Positions 35,820 to 44,884 of a stretch of 64,000 nt of DNA are shown here, one piece after another. A program made the position numbers and the translations under genes. The notes beneath the pieces are model-generated. The model searched no databases. It saw only the letters and a list, made by a program, of their open reading frames with translations, and had not been told where the DNA came from. The stretch is taken from assembly GCF_900100785.1 (NCBI RefSeq), contig NZ_FNCP01000023.1, forward strand, positions 20,035 through 84,034, written 5' to 3'. The number at the start of each line of letters is the position of its first letter. Within the stretch, counting starts at the first letter, position 1. The DNA is from Desulfosporosinus hippei DSM 8344. Lineage in GTDB: Bacteria; Bacillota; Desulfitobacteriia; Desulfitobacteriales; Desulfitobacteriaceae.

Positions 35820-37742
35820 ATGATTATTAATTTTCAACACATTAAACTATCTTTTGGCACCAATGAAGTGCTTACCGACGTCTCCTTTGAAATCAGGCAA
35901 GGAGAACGAGTAGGTCTAATAGGCCGTAACGGAACAGGAAAGTCCACAATTTTGAAATTAATCATAGGATCCCTTCAACCTGAACAAGGGCAAATCGCCA
36001 TACGCAAAAATACCAGGATTGGTTTCTTGGCTCAGGCCCCGGAATATAACGACAACATGAGCGTCTATGAAGTGTTGGAACAGTGCTTTCAAGAAGTAAA
36101 GAAGTGGCAGCAGCAACTAGAACTATTAGAGCAAAAAATGTCCGACCCCATGAACACCGAGAATAATAAACTTAGTCAGCTTATGCTAGAATATGGCAAA
36201 CTTCAGGAAAAGTTCGAAGAGGCTGGTGGATACCAAATCTCTTCCCATATCGACGGGATTGCCACTGGACTCGGTATCACAGCGGATTACTATCCACGGC
36301 CATTTTCCTCTTTATCCGGCGGAGAAAAAACGAAGCTGGGCTTAGCAGCCTTACTATTGACGCAGCCTGATATTTTATTACTGGACGAACCGACCAATCA
36401 CCTGGACATGTCTTCCATCGAATGGCTTGAGACCTTTTTAAATAACTATAAGGGCACCGTCATCGTTGTTTCTCATGACCGTTACTTTTTAAATAGAGTG
36501 ATAACTAAAATCATTGAGCTGGAAGACGGGGAAGCCGTAACTTATCAAACCAACTATACGGACTATCAGAAAGAAAAAGAGAGCCGCCTGCTCTCTGAGT
36601 TTACAAATTATCAAGAACAACAGAAAAAGATTAGGAAGATGCAGGAATCCATCAAACAATTAATTGAGTGGGGCAACCGCAATCCGCCGAATCCCAGTTT
36701 TCATCGTCGTGCTGCATCAATGCAAAAGGCCCTAGATCGAATGGTTAAATTAAAGAGGCCGATCTTAGAACGCAAAAAAATTGACCTGCATCTCGAACAA
36801 AGTGACCGTTCCGGAAAGCAAGTGATTTCACTGGAGGGAATCAGCAAATCCTATGCTAACCGCTCGCTTTTCTGTAAAGTCAGTGCCCAGTTATTCTACG
36901 GCGATCGGACCGTCCTCATCGGAAAAAACGGCTGCGGTAAAAGTACTCTTCTAAAATTAATCTTAGATCAGGAAAACCCAGATCACGGTGAAATACGTCT
37001 TGGCTCACGAGTTGACACCGGATATCTCTCTCAAGACAGTGCACCCCTCAAGTCCGACCAAACCGTCCTTCAATATTTCCGTGCTGAACTGGACATGGAA
37101 GAAGGTGAAGCCAGAAAACAGTTAGCGAAATTTCTCTTCTACGGTTCCGACGTTTTCCAGAAGATTAGCAGTTTGTCCGGTGGAGAATGGAGCCGGCTGC
37201 AACTGGCATTACTTATGTACCAAAGGCCAAATCTGTTATTGCTCGATGAACCTACGAATCACCTGGATATTGATTCCCGGGAAGCTCTGGAAGAAGCCTT
37301 AGAGGAGTTTCCCGGCACGCTGCTGGCAGTCTCTCACGACCGGTATTTTATCAATCGTTTGGCTCACAAGATGTGGGTGCTTGACCAAGGCGAGGTTACT
37401 GCCTACTTGGGAAATTATAATGACTATCTGGAAAGAAAGAACCAACAAATTATTAAACTCGCAGGTAAAGCAGACAGTTCGGCTAGCCTTGCTATTGAAC
37501 GTGGCCAGCAAGTTAAAGCGTCTGTTTCAAAGGCAGCTAATCCGGATAAATCAGCCACTCAACTAGAAAAGGAAATAACCGCACTGGAACAACAAATTCT
37601 CAATATTGAGGTACAAATGTCTGACCCTGCAATTTCTTTCGACTCATTAAGACTCGCTTCGTTTCAGGATGAACGTGAGACAATTGAAAGCCGGCTTAAT
37701 TTTTTGTATGAGAAGTGGGTTAGGATATCTGAGAAGTCCTAG
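35820..37742 (+). CDS. ABC-F family ATPase, probable ribosome-protection protein
   Basis: 640 residues with two ABC domains and no membrane segments. Walker A motifs are GRNGTGKST and GKNGCGKST; signatures are LSGGEKTKL and LSGGEWSRL; both Walker B motifs end in LLLLDEPTNHLD. A helical linker (about 245-330) and a C-terminal coiled coil (ITALEQQILNIEVQM) are present. ABC-F proteins act on the ribosome E site, and many free it from antibiotics. The start is ATG 35820 because AAAGGAG lies 7 bases upstream; ATG 35814 is too close. The leader supports antibiotic-induced control. Confidence 0.92.
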   Translation: MIINFQHIKLSFGTNEVLTDVSFEIRQGERVGLIGRNGTGKSTILKLIIGSLQPEQGQIAIRKNTRIGFLAQAPEYNDNMSVYEVLEQCFQEVKKWQQQLELLEQKMSDPMNTENNKLSQLMLEYGKLQEKFEEAGGYQISSHIDGIATGLGITADYYPRPFSSLSGGEKTKLGLAALLLTQPDILLLDEPTNHLDMSSIEWLETFLNNYKGTVIVVSHDRYFLNRVITKIIELEDGEAVTYQTNYTDYQKEKESRLLSEFTNYQEQQKKIRKMQESIKQLIEWGNRNPPNPSFHRRAASMQKALDRMVKLKRPILERKKIDLHLEQSDRSGKQVISLEGISKSYANRSLFCKVSAQLFYGDRTVLIGKNGCGKSTLLKLILDQENPDHGEIRLGSRVDTGYLSQDSAPLKSDQTVLQYFRAELDMEEGEARKQLAKFLFYGSDVFQKISSLSGGEWSRLQLALLMYQRPNLLLLDEPTNHLDIDSREALEEALEEFPGTLLAVSHDRYFINRLAHKMWVLDQGEVTAYLGNYNDYLERKNQQIIKLAGKADSSASLAIERGQQVKASVSKAANPDKSATQLEKEITALEQQILNIEVQMSDPAISFDSLRLASFQDERETIESRLNFLYEKWVRISEKS

Positions 37743-38119
37743 AAACTCGTCATCCGTAATGGTTATTTCGAATTAGTCCTCCTGATCTCCAATAATCATC
37801 GACATATTTATGACCACCTCTGCAATTATTGAACTTATTGATAAGAAAAGAGATCCCCTAGACATCTTTCGAGTTGAACAATGTTAAACAATCGAAAGGA
37901 AGAACAAAAACTAAATTAACGGAGCGTATTTGGAAACACTTTCTTTGTTCTAATTGAAGGAAATAGAGGATAAATGTGTAATTAATACGATATATCAATG
38001 TTCATGTAACCACATGTCGAGTAATATTAGGGGAGAAAGGTACCCTAATCAGTTCGACGAAGGTACGAATAGTGCTAGGTAAAAAAATAAGGGTTCAAAA
38101 TGAAATAAGGAGGACTACT

Positions 38120-39505
38120 ATGCACGTTGCATTCCGAAAAATCATGCTCATCAACCCACCTGCGGATCTCCGGCTTTGGGAACCTCACAGCGAAAATCTC
38201 GGTCTCGGTTACTTGGCTGCCGTTCTCAGGCAGTTAGGATACCAGGTCACCATTCTTGATGCGTCACTTTTCCGGCTCGGTGTGTCCGCAACGCTCAAAT
38301 GCGTTCGGGACCAAAAGCCAGATCTGGTCGGCTTTCGTCTGCTCCAAGTCAACATGCCATATGTGATCGACCTGGTGGAGCGTCTGCGTCGCGGAGGCTA
38401 CACAGGACATATTACAGCGGGCGGGCCAGTCGCTACGTTGATGGAGTCTGATATTCTAGGATTAGTTCCAGGCCTGGATAGCCTCATGGTGGGGGAGGGC
38501 GAGGAAACGCTGCCGGAGCTGCTGGAGGCCCTCAACTCCTACGGCTCTCTGAGACCCTCCGGAGATTTTTTAACTAAGATACTCGGCCTGCATTATCGGG
38601 ATGGCGACACTGTTAGGGCCAACGGACCTCGCCCTCTCATAGAGGATCTCGATGCGCTGCCTTTCCCGGCTCGGGATACGCTACCACATATCCTCAGATG
38701 GGGCCGACTGCCAATGGCTATCTCCTCCAGAGGGTGCGATGGGCACTGTATCTTTTGCTGTCCAGCTGCAATGAATGCTAAATCGCCCGGGCCAAAGTGG
38801 CGCCCACGCAGCGCCGGCAACGTCGTCGACGAGATCGAGGAACTGCAGCGGCGTTACAAGGTGAGCCATCTTGATTTTTTAGACGATAACTTCTTCGGCC
38901 GCGGTGAGGTGGGGGTTCGGAGGGCCTGGGATTTTATCGAGGAATTGCGGCGGCGTGATCTGCGTATAAAGTTTTCGATAGAGTGCCGGGTAGACAACGT
39001 GGAGGAAGACCTTTTCAAGGCTTTGCGTGACGTCGGGTGCGTAGAGGTTCGCATGGGCATCGAGTCAGGCGTTCAGCGTATTCTCGACCGCTACGGCAAA
39101 GGAACGACAGTCGAGCAAAACCGCCAGGCTTTGCTCAAGCTAAAAGAGTGGGGCCTGCCGGCTAAAATCGGGTATATCCCGTTTGATCCGACGCTATCTT
39201 TCAATGAACTTATGCAAAATGGGGAGTTTCTACGCTCGGTTGGTAACCCCGAAGCTTTCAACTATAGTAAGATCGAAGCCGGGGTTGGGACTCCTCTGGA
39301 ACGCCTGTTCGAGAAAGAGGGACGCCTGACCAAACCCAAGCCGTGGATGTGTGATTACAAGTTTGATGAACCGGCCGTGGGCTTTACGTGGAAAGCAGTT
39401 CAGGGATATGTAATGGTCAAGCGGACAGCCTTACAACTAGCCGATGGGTGTAAAGTAGGGCTTGCTGACCTCCAGGCCTTGCTCCGTGGGGAGAGAATCA
39501 GATGA
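38120..39505 (+). CDS. B12-binding-domain radical SAM protein
   Basis: 461 residues. The N-terminal cobalamin-binding-like domain (MLINPPADLRLWEPHSENLG, then GFRLLQVNMPYV and TAGGPVATLM) precedes a radical SAM domain with its cluster motif CDGHCIFCC, and later VRMGIESGVQRIL. Such enzymes often methylate unreactive carbons or build natural products. AAGGAGG lies 7 bases before ATG 38120. The gene is visibly richer in GC than its neighbours, with many CTG, CGC and GGC codons, which suggests transfer from another lineage. No partner genes are adjacent, so the product is unknown. Confidence 0.9.
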   Translation: MHVAFRKIMLINPPADLRLWEPHSENLGLGYLAAVLRQLGYQVTILDASLFRLGVSATLKCVRDQKPDLVGFRLLQVNMPYVIDLVERLRRGGYTGHITAGGPVATLMESDILGLVPGLDSLMVGEGEETLPELLEALNSYGSLRPSGDFLTKILGLHYRDGDTVRANGPRPLIEDLDALPFPARDTLPHILRWGRLPMAISSRGCDGHCIFCCPAAMNAKSPGPKWRPRSAGNVVDEIEELQRRYKVSHLDFLDDNFFGRGEVGVRRAWDFIEELRRRDLRIKFSIECRVDNVEEDLFKALRDVGCVEVRMGIESGVQRILDRYGKGTTVEQNRQALLKLKEWGLPAKIGYIPFDPTLSFNELMQNGEFLRSVGNPEAFNYSKIEAGVGTPLERLFEKEGRLTKPKPWMCDYKFDEPAVGFTWKAVQGYVMVKRTALQLADGCKVGLADLQALLRGERIR

Positions 39506-39688
39506 GTCAAGTCTGATTTGGATTTAATCCTATTAAAATTTTAGAGAATCTAATAAACTTACTGATTAGGTCAGGCCTCCAAAGTTGGAAGACCAAAAAG
39601 CAGGTGAAAATGCACACAGTGCGAGAGCGGGGTTAAAATCAAATAATCTAAGCAGCTTTTGCGAGAAATAAAAATGGCCATATGTAAT

Positions 39689-39718
39689 CCAGAGCGATTA
39701 AATGCTCTGGTTTTTTTT
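39689..39718 (+). terminator. Terminator downstream of the radical SAM gene
   Basis: CCAGAGC (39689-39695) pairs with GCTCTGG (39704-39710), followed by eight T. The 180 bases before it (39506-39688) are non-coding. Confidence 0.85.
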
Positions 39719-40001
39719 ATAATGCTCAACGATTAGGGCATTGCCGACAAGCCAGACGGTTCTGGTAGCGAGCGCTGCTATCTTCATGGGTTCGCACTCT
39801 TGTATTCTGTCCTGAATTATTCAAGACCATTAAATATTCAAAATTATAAAATTCTTCTTTACTTGTATTAACATTTACCTTATAATAATTATAATATAAT
39901 AATTACACACTTCACCATTTGTTTATACATAAGGTTCTATTCTTCTTAAGCTTTAACCAGGTGTAAAAGAATCTATTAAAATTATTTGAGGAGGGGATTT
40001 T

Positions 40002-40556
40002 ATGACATCTTATATTGAAACAGTAAAGACACAGTTTAAGGATCGGAAAGTTGCTTTATTGGTGATCATCTTCACAGTAACAAGATTAATCTATGGATGG
40101 GCTTGGGTAGAATCTGCTTCGCACAAGTTAGCTTGGTTTTCTGATGGCAAACTAAATTCAGCCGGAAAAATTGAAACTCTCATTACTAATATAGCAGGTC
40201 CAAAGGTTACCAACTTTGATCCGCTTTACATTAACAAAGGATTTTCTTGGCTAGCGCAAAATATCTTTCTAAGTATGCCAGGAGTGACAGATACCTTAGT
40301 CGTAATTTTTGAACTCTTAGTGGGTTTATCAATGATTCTGGGATTCCGGATATTCTGGTTTGCTCTTTTAGCAATGTTTATGAATGTACAGTTCCTAGCC
40401 GGTGGGTCATTTAATAATTTCGGCTATATTTGGACTAACTTAGCATTTTTAAAATTTGCTCCCTATGCCGAACTCCTGGGAGTAGGAGGCTTCCTGAAAT
40501 ACAAACAAAATAAGGAATTATTAAGCCAAGGCAAGGGGGAACTATCAACCACCTGA
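40002..40556 (+). CDS. DoxX-like membrane protein
   Basis: 184 residues with four hydrophobic segments (VALLVIIFTVTRLIYGWAW, DTLVVIFELLVGLSMILGF, WFALLAMFMNVQFLAG, WTNLAFLKFAPYAELLG). It resembles DoxX/DoxD proteins, some of which are membrane subunits of thiosulfate:quinone oxidoreductase. GAGGAGGGG lies 8 bases before the ATG. No redox partner is adjacent, so a thiosulfate role is only a possibility. The gap 39719-40001 upstream is AT-rich with several possible -10 boxes. Confidence 0.82.
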   Translation: MTSYIETVKTQFKDRKVALLVIIFTVTRLIYGWAWVESASHKLAWFSDGKLNSAGKIETLITNIAGPKVTNFDPLYINKGFSWLAQNIFLSMPGVTDTLVVIFELLVGLSMILGFRIFWFALLAMFMNVQFLAGGSFNNFGYIWTNLAFLKFAPYAELLGVGGFLKYKQNKELLSQGKGELSTT

Positions 40557-40597
40557 GTAAAATTCAGACAATTCTTGGCGGGGCGGTTATTTCTTCT

Positions 40598-40663
40598 TTA
40601 TGTCAAAACAACGAGTGTTGCAAATGCAATCATGAAATACATCGCCTCAACCATTGAGATCAT
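40598..40663 (-). pseudogene. Frameshifted putative holin-like toxin gene
   Basis: The reverse strand reads MVEAMYFMIAFATLVVLT-stop. This is the hydrophobic core of the small putative holin-like toxins of Firmicutes (pattern ExxxxMIAFATLIVxLxKK). One missing base before the final Lys codons (AAGAAGAAATAA, 40590-40597) breaks the frame. Related pieces are at 42904-42980, 44870-44886 and 35509-35552. Confidence 0.55.
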
Positions 40664-40690
40664 CCTACTATATGTATTCCTAAGCTCAAA

Positions 40691-40740
40691 ACAACTACAC
40701 CCCGCGACGGGATAGCCCCACCCGTCGGGGGTGTAGTTGT
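40691..40740. terminator. Long hairpin, probably bidirectional terminator
   Basis: Arms of about 20 bases (ACAACTACACCCC-CGACGGG / CCCGTCG-GGGGTGTAGTTGT, one bulge) flank a 9-base loop. It separates the DoxX/toxin segment from the PAP2 gene. Confidence 0.7.
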
Positions 40741-40799
40741 TTGGAAATTTACTTTATAGTAAGAAAAAGAACAATTGTGCAAAAAGGGGGTATCAATCA

Positions 40800-41687
40800 A
40801 TGGAATATTTACTGGAAATGCTTAAGTGGATTCAGTCTATCAGAAATCCTGTGCTAGACCAGGTGTTTACATCCATTACCGTATTGGGTGAGGACTATTT
40901 TGCTATTGCGGTTTTATGCCTTATATTGTGGTGTGTAAATAAAAAGTCCGGTTACGTGATTGGCTTTGCCTACCTGACATCCTGGATATTCAATTTTTCT
41001 TTGAAAGAGGCTTTTAAAATACCAAGACCTTTTGTATTGGATAAAAGCATTATCCCTATAAGACCAGAAACAGCCACAGGCTATTCCTTCCCCAGCGGTC
41101 ATACTCAGGGCATATCGGCCTTAAGCACAGCCGCAGCATCAGCATTCCGAAGAAAATGGATCTATGCTGCAGGGATCATACTGGTGATCCTTATGGCTAT
41201 GTCCAGGCTCTATCTGGGAGTCCATACACTTCTGGATGTAGCGATCGGGGCAGTTGCAGGTTTTGCCTGGGTATATGCTGCCAATTTTGTATTCAGCTAT
41301 GCCGAGAGGACAAACCGGAAGGCACTGCTACTAATCCTGTTTATTCCAATGCTGCTGGGTATGATTTTTGTACGCACCAATGACTATTACAAAATCGCCG
41401 GAACCTTCTCCAGCTTTATCATCGGATACCTGCTGGATTCCCGGTACATACATTATGAAGCAAAGGGCCTGATCTGGCAGCAGGTTATTAAGTTTATTCT
41501 TGGTATGACCGTACTGATTGCCCTTAAGATTATTGTCAAGGAAGTACTAGGCGAAACCCTTACATCAGATTACATACGCTATCTTATCATAGGATTTTGG
41601 ATAACCGTTGCCGCTCCCTTGCTGTTTAATAAAATGTTCGCCGCAAAACCCTATGATGCTGCCGATAAAGTTAACAGCCAAATTTAG
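40800..41687 (+). CDS. PAP2-superfamily membrane phosphatase
   Basis: 295 residues and about seven hydrophobic segments. The three phosphatase motifs are clear: KEAFKIPRP (C1), YSFPSGHT (C2) and SRLYLGVHTLLDV (C3). Members remove phosphate from undecaprenyl pyrophosphate, phosphatidylglycerophosphate or similar lipids. I chose ATG 40800 with GGGGG about 9 bases upstream; the longer reading begins inside the terminator hairpin. Confidence 0.9.
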   Translation: MEYLLEMLKWIQSIRNPVLDQVFTSITVLGEDYFAIAVLCLILWCVNKKSGYVIGFAYLTSWIFNFSLKEAFKIPRPFVLDKSIIPIRPETATGYSFPSGHTQGISALSTAAASAFRRKWIYAAGIILVILMAMSRLYLGVHTLLDVAIGAVAGFAWVYAANFVFSYAERTNRKALLLILFIPMLLGMIFVRTNDYYKIAGTFSSFIIGYLLDSRYIHYEAKGLIWQQVIKFILGMTVLIALKIIVKEVLGETLTSDYIRYLIIGFWITVAAPLLFNKMFAAKPYDAADKVNSQI

Positions 41688-41951
41688 TCTCTTTACTTAT
41701 CAGGAAGGTACCTTCTCCTCTTTGTTTTTGGAGAAACCCGTATAGTCGTAATGAAGGCGGCCATCAGAAAACATGCCACGAGAGTAGTCCATAGCTATTT
41801 AAGTTTTTTTTCATCGCGTTCACAATACTCTCCTGTCCCATTATATAATGGTGTATGAGCTTAAAGAAGGGATATTGTACTTCTTTTCTCATTCCTGCCT
41901 GCTGCAGATGTGTACTATATTAATTGGTAATAAACTGGAAGGATGAAGTAC

Positions 41952-42851
41952 ATGTTCAACAATATTCTTGACACTATTGGACATACTCCTCTAGTCAGAA
42001 TCAACAAGCTAAACCCCAATCCGGATGTTCAGCTCTACGCAAAGCTGGAGAGTTTTAACCCAACCGGTAGTATCAAAGACCGCATTGCCTTAAAAATGAT
42101 TGAGCAAGCAGAGGAAAGCGGTGCCTTAACTCGAGATAAAATTATCATTGAACCCACCTCCGGTAATACCGGAATTGGCCTAGCCATGACAGGCGCAGTA
42201 AAAGGGTATTCCGTGGAAATAGTCATGAGCGAGTCTGTTTCCATTGAGCGTCGTAAAATGATAGAAGCTTTTGGCGCAAAGATTATCCTTACAGAGGCTT
42301 CCCAGGGAACTGACGGAGCGATTAGGAAAACTAAGGAACTCTGCCGCAATAATCCTGATAAGTATTTTATGCCGAATCAATTTTCCAATGAATTCAACAA
42401 GCTGGCCCATTATTATACTACAGCCAATGAAATCTGGGAGGATACCCAGGGAAAGGTCACCCATTTTGTCTCGGCACTTGGTACATCTGGGACCATCATG
42501 GGTGTAGGAATGGGACTAAAAAATAGAAACCCCAGTATTCAGATCGTGGAGGCTCACCCTGTTCTCGGCCACTACATTCAAGGCCTCAAAAATATGGAGG
42601 AGGCAATTGTCCCAGAGATCTACGATCCAACGAAAATTGATCGGACGATAATGATTGAATCTGAAGCAGCCTTTGCCATGTGCAGGAACATCGTATTACA
42701 GGAAGGGATTTTTGTGGGTATGAGCAGTGGGGCCGCTATGCTTGCGGCCCTGGAATGCATCAAGGATATTAAAGAAGGCTTTGTGGTAGTCCTCTTCTCT
42801 GATGGCGGTGAAAAATATCTCAGTACAAGTTTGTTCAATCCACCAGGTTAA
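41952..42851 (+). CDS. cysK: Cysteine synthase (O-acetylserine sulfhydrylase family)
   Basis: 299 residues, a PLP-dependent fold type II enzyme. The PLP-binding Lys is in NPTGSIKDRIA, the substrate loop is EPTSGNTGIGLA, and the phosphate-binding glycines are in SALGTSGTIMG. It forms cysteine from O-acetylserine and sulfide. ATG 41952 is preferred since GGAAGG lies 9 bases upstream; ATG 41943 abuts it. It stands alone, with no cysE beside it. A CysM or cystathionine-synthase-like role cannot be excluded. Confidence 0.88.
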   Translation: MFNNILDTIGHTPLVRINKLNPNPDVQLYAKLESFNPTGSIKDRIALKMIEQAEESGALTRDKIIIEPTSGNTGIGLAMTGAVKGYSVEIVMSESVSIERRKMIEAFGAKIILTEASQGTDGAIRKTKELCRNNPDKYFMPNQFSNEFNKLAHYYTTANEIWEDTQGKVTHFVSALGTSGTIMGVGMGLKNRNPSIQIVEAHPVLGHYIQGLKNMEEAIVPEIYDPTKIDRTIMIESEAAFAMCRNIVLQEGIFVGMSSGAAMLAALECIKDIKEGFVVVLFSDGGEKYLSTSLFNPPG

Positions 42852-42903
42852 TAAATATCATCCTCCTGTCCTTCTACAGCATATAGAGCGAATATCATCC
42901 GCT

Positions 42904-42980
42904 GGCCGCCTCGAGTATGAGGCGGCCTGATAACAATGAGTGTCGCAAATGCAATCATGAGATGCATCCCCTCAACTATT
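42904..42980 (-). pseudogene. Second holin-like toxin remnant running into a hairpin
   Basis: The reverse strand reads VEGMHLMIAFATLIVI and then enters a perfect 9-bp hairpin (GGCCGCCTC 42904-42912 / GAGGCGGCC 42919-42927). A 45-base segment here (about 42933-42979) closely matches 40608-40654. The start codon and the Lys-rich end are lost. The hairpin may also end the cysteine synthase message. Confidence 0.5.
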
Positions 42981-43155
42981 TAATTCTAATATCAAACTCG
43001 CCCGTAATCCGACTTGGATAATCATGAATTTGAAATGTGATCGGAGATTCGTAAGATTGGTTATCCGGTAGTGTTAGCCATAAGGTTTTATCATACCCTG
43101 GTTTGTCCGAGCTAGTTGCAGTACTTTGCCCTTTAATCTCGAATGAATAACCACT
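42976..43155 (-). pseudogene. C-terminal fragment of an unidentified secreted or surface protein
   Basis: The reverse strand ends YDKTLWLTLPDNQSYESPI ... SRITGEFDIRIK-stop, a beta-strand-rich ending like the C-termini of some Firmicutes DUF4179/DUF5643 surface proteins (uncertain). The frame opens inside the hairpin at 43146-43199, so the 5' part of the gene is gone. No start or ribosome-binding site. Confidence 0.45.
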
Positions 43156-43199
43156 ATGCCCCACACCGGATCAGCAAGGTGTGGGGCATAGTGGTTATT
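43146..43199 (-). terminator. Perfect 22-bp hairpin after the secreted-protein gene
   Basis: Arms at 43146-43167 and 43178-43199 pair without mismatch (outer AATAACCACTATG, inner CCCCACACC) around a 10-base loop. It lies 20 bases after the stop of the gene at 43220. There is no classic T-run beyond TTATT within the stem. Confidence 0.65.
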
Positions 43200-43219
43200 A
43201 GTATCATTAATCTTCTTAT

Positions 43220-44716
43220 TCAACCTTCGACAATAACCTTACCATTAGCTAAAGGAAACACAAAATCCAAACCCTTTTCATCTTTGTACTTATCATAAGT
43301 TTTTCGCCATTCAATAGTGTTATCATGCTTATATTTGATCACTACAAGCTCAGTATCATACCAAATGGAAGAGACATACGCAGGTTGAGGTATACATTTT
43401 ATTTCCCTGACAGCAGTAACTATGTAACCGCCGTCCGACGTGGGCCTGATCTTCCCTGCCGCGTATTTTATATCATTCATTCTTTTCTCTTCCTGACCAT
43501 TATAATCAACAACCAAGATACTGCCTTGATTTTGTTGTCCTGCCGCAATAATAATATTGTTATTTGGAAGCAAAGATAAGACACACCCCCACAACCCCTT
43601 ATGAAGGTCGGATTTCAACCATACTCTGTTTCCATTTTCATCAAGCTTTATTAGAAATCCGCTGACAAGAGTACCTTCAACGACGCTGCACCCCTTGTCG
43701 CCAAGAACATAGATATAACCGTCAGCAAGGCCAAGTTGATTATAGACAAAGTGTTCGTTTTCGTTAGTCTTGACTACCCATTCCAAGGAAAGGTTTACAG
43801 CGATCCTAGCAACAAAATCAGCAAACTTTTGTCCTTCAGGCAGTCCGAAATCTCCATTTTGTGATGTCGTGTGGCCATTGATGATCATTCCCAGATCCTT
43901 GTCATATTTTGCACCGTCAAGATTTTCAAAACCGCTGCCCCCAAACCCTTTTTGCTGTATGACCTGACCATCTTTAGCCAGTTTCGTAACGACAATATCG
44001 AATTCTCCGCCCCTCGTCTGTTTCCCGTTTTCACCCGACCACTTTCCTACCGCCAGGATTTCTTCCTTCTCTGTGATAAAAAGATACCGCAGCATATCCC
44101 CTAGATCATCGTCAAACTCCCGTTGCCAAAGTTCTTCTCCATTCTTATCACATTTTACAAGGATACTTTTTTCGCAAATCATGCCCTGATCACTGTAACG
44201 GGGGGATGTCTGAACTGAAAAGATATAACTTCCATCAGGAAAAACCTGCAGATTATTGATCTCTCCCGAGATTGTCGGATACATGTAAACTTTGTCCCAG
44301 ACAACGTTGCCTTCAAGATCCAGCTTCAATATTTTAGGCCAGCTTTTAGAATTATTTTCATTAACCAAACTCGTTGCAAGATTTACTTTATAACCGCAGA
44401 GTAACCCGTTGTTTGTTTCTCTGACAATCAAACCGCCCAAAGAATCAATGTTTAGATCCATCTTTATCTCAGGAACCATGCTAGGGTTTATATCTTCCAA
44501 CTTGACATAATTTGTTGATATTCCGCTGATGGTAAGCCAATTATTTTCGTTATTAAAATCATTATGCAAATGCAGCCCTGCCATCGGTAAGCCTTCATCA
44601 GTATTCTCTGGATCATTCTTACCTGTACTAAGTCCAGGCTTGCTGAACCCTAACGATGACCATAACAAGGCACAAAGCAAGCCAAGGATAAGAACTAATT
44701 GTATCTTCCTTTTCAA
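43220..44716 (-). CDS. Secreted protein with beta-propeller-like repeats
   Basis: 498 residues from a TTG start (GGAG 7 bases upstream). A signal peptide is clear (KRKIQLVLILGLLCALLWSS). The mature part has recurring blocks of the type ILVKCDKNGEELWQREF, IVVTKLAKDGQVIQQKGF and LIKLDENGNRVWLKSD, each followed by a hydrophobic strand with a Gly, as in PQQ/YVTN-like propellers. The enzymatic role is unknown. A promoter with two operator-like palindromes lies directly upstream, so expression is probably repressed under most conditions. Confidence 0.8.
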   Translation of the reverse strand: MKRKIQLVLILGLLCALLWSSLGFSKPGLSTGKNDPENTDEGLPMAGLHLHNDFNNENNWLTISGISTNYVKLEDINPSMVPEIKMDLNIDSLGGLIVRETNNGLLCGYKVNLATSLVNENNSKSWPKILKLDLEGNVVWDKVYMYPTISGEINNLQVFPDGSYIFSVQTSPRYSDQGMICEKSILVKCDKNGEELWQREFDDDLGDMLRYLFITEKEEILAVGKWSGENGKQTRGGEFDIVVTKLAKDGQVIQQKGFGGSGFENLDGAKYDKDLGMIINGHTTSQNGDFGLPEGQKFADFVARIAVNLSLEWVVKTNENEHFVYNQLGLADGYIYVLGDKGCSVVEGTLVSGFLIKLDENGNRVWLKSDLHKGLWGCVLSLLPNNNIIIAAGQQNQGSILVVDYNGQEEKRMNDIKYAAGKIRPTSDGGYIVTAVREIKCIPQPAYVSSIWYDTELVVIKYKHDNTIEWRKTYDKYKDEKGLDFVFPLANGKVIVEG

Positions 44717-44775
44717 ACAGTCATCTCCCTCACAATCCAGAATTATTTCGATATTGTTCAAGAAAACAACTCCAG

Positions 44776-44826
44776 ACTATTGCAATAGTTTTGGTTTATA
44801 CTACTGCAATAGTCTGGAGTTGTCAA
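44776..44826 (-). promoter_or_regulatory. Promoter with two palindromic operators
   Basis: On the reverse strand TTGACA (44826-44821), a 17-base spacer and TAGTAT (44803-44798). ACTATTGCAATAGT (44776-44789) is a perfect palindrome just downstream of -10, and ACTACTGCAATAGT (44800-44813) overlaps spacer and -10. Together they also form a 21-bp inverted repeat (44768-44788 / 44801-44821). The layout fits a dimeric repressor that shuts the secreted-protein gene. The regulator is not identified. Confidence 0.7.
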
Positions 44827-44884
44827 GGAGAATCTACTTCGCTTAACTGTTCTCTTAGCAGGGGCGGTTATTTCTTGTTCGTGA

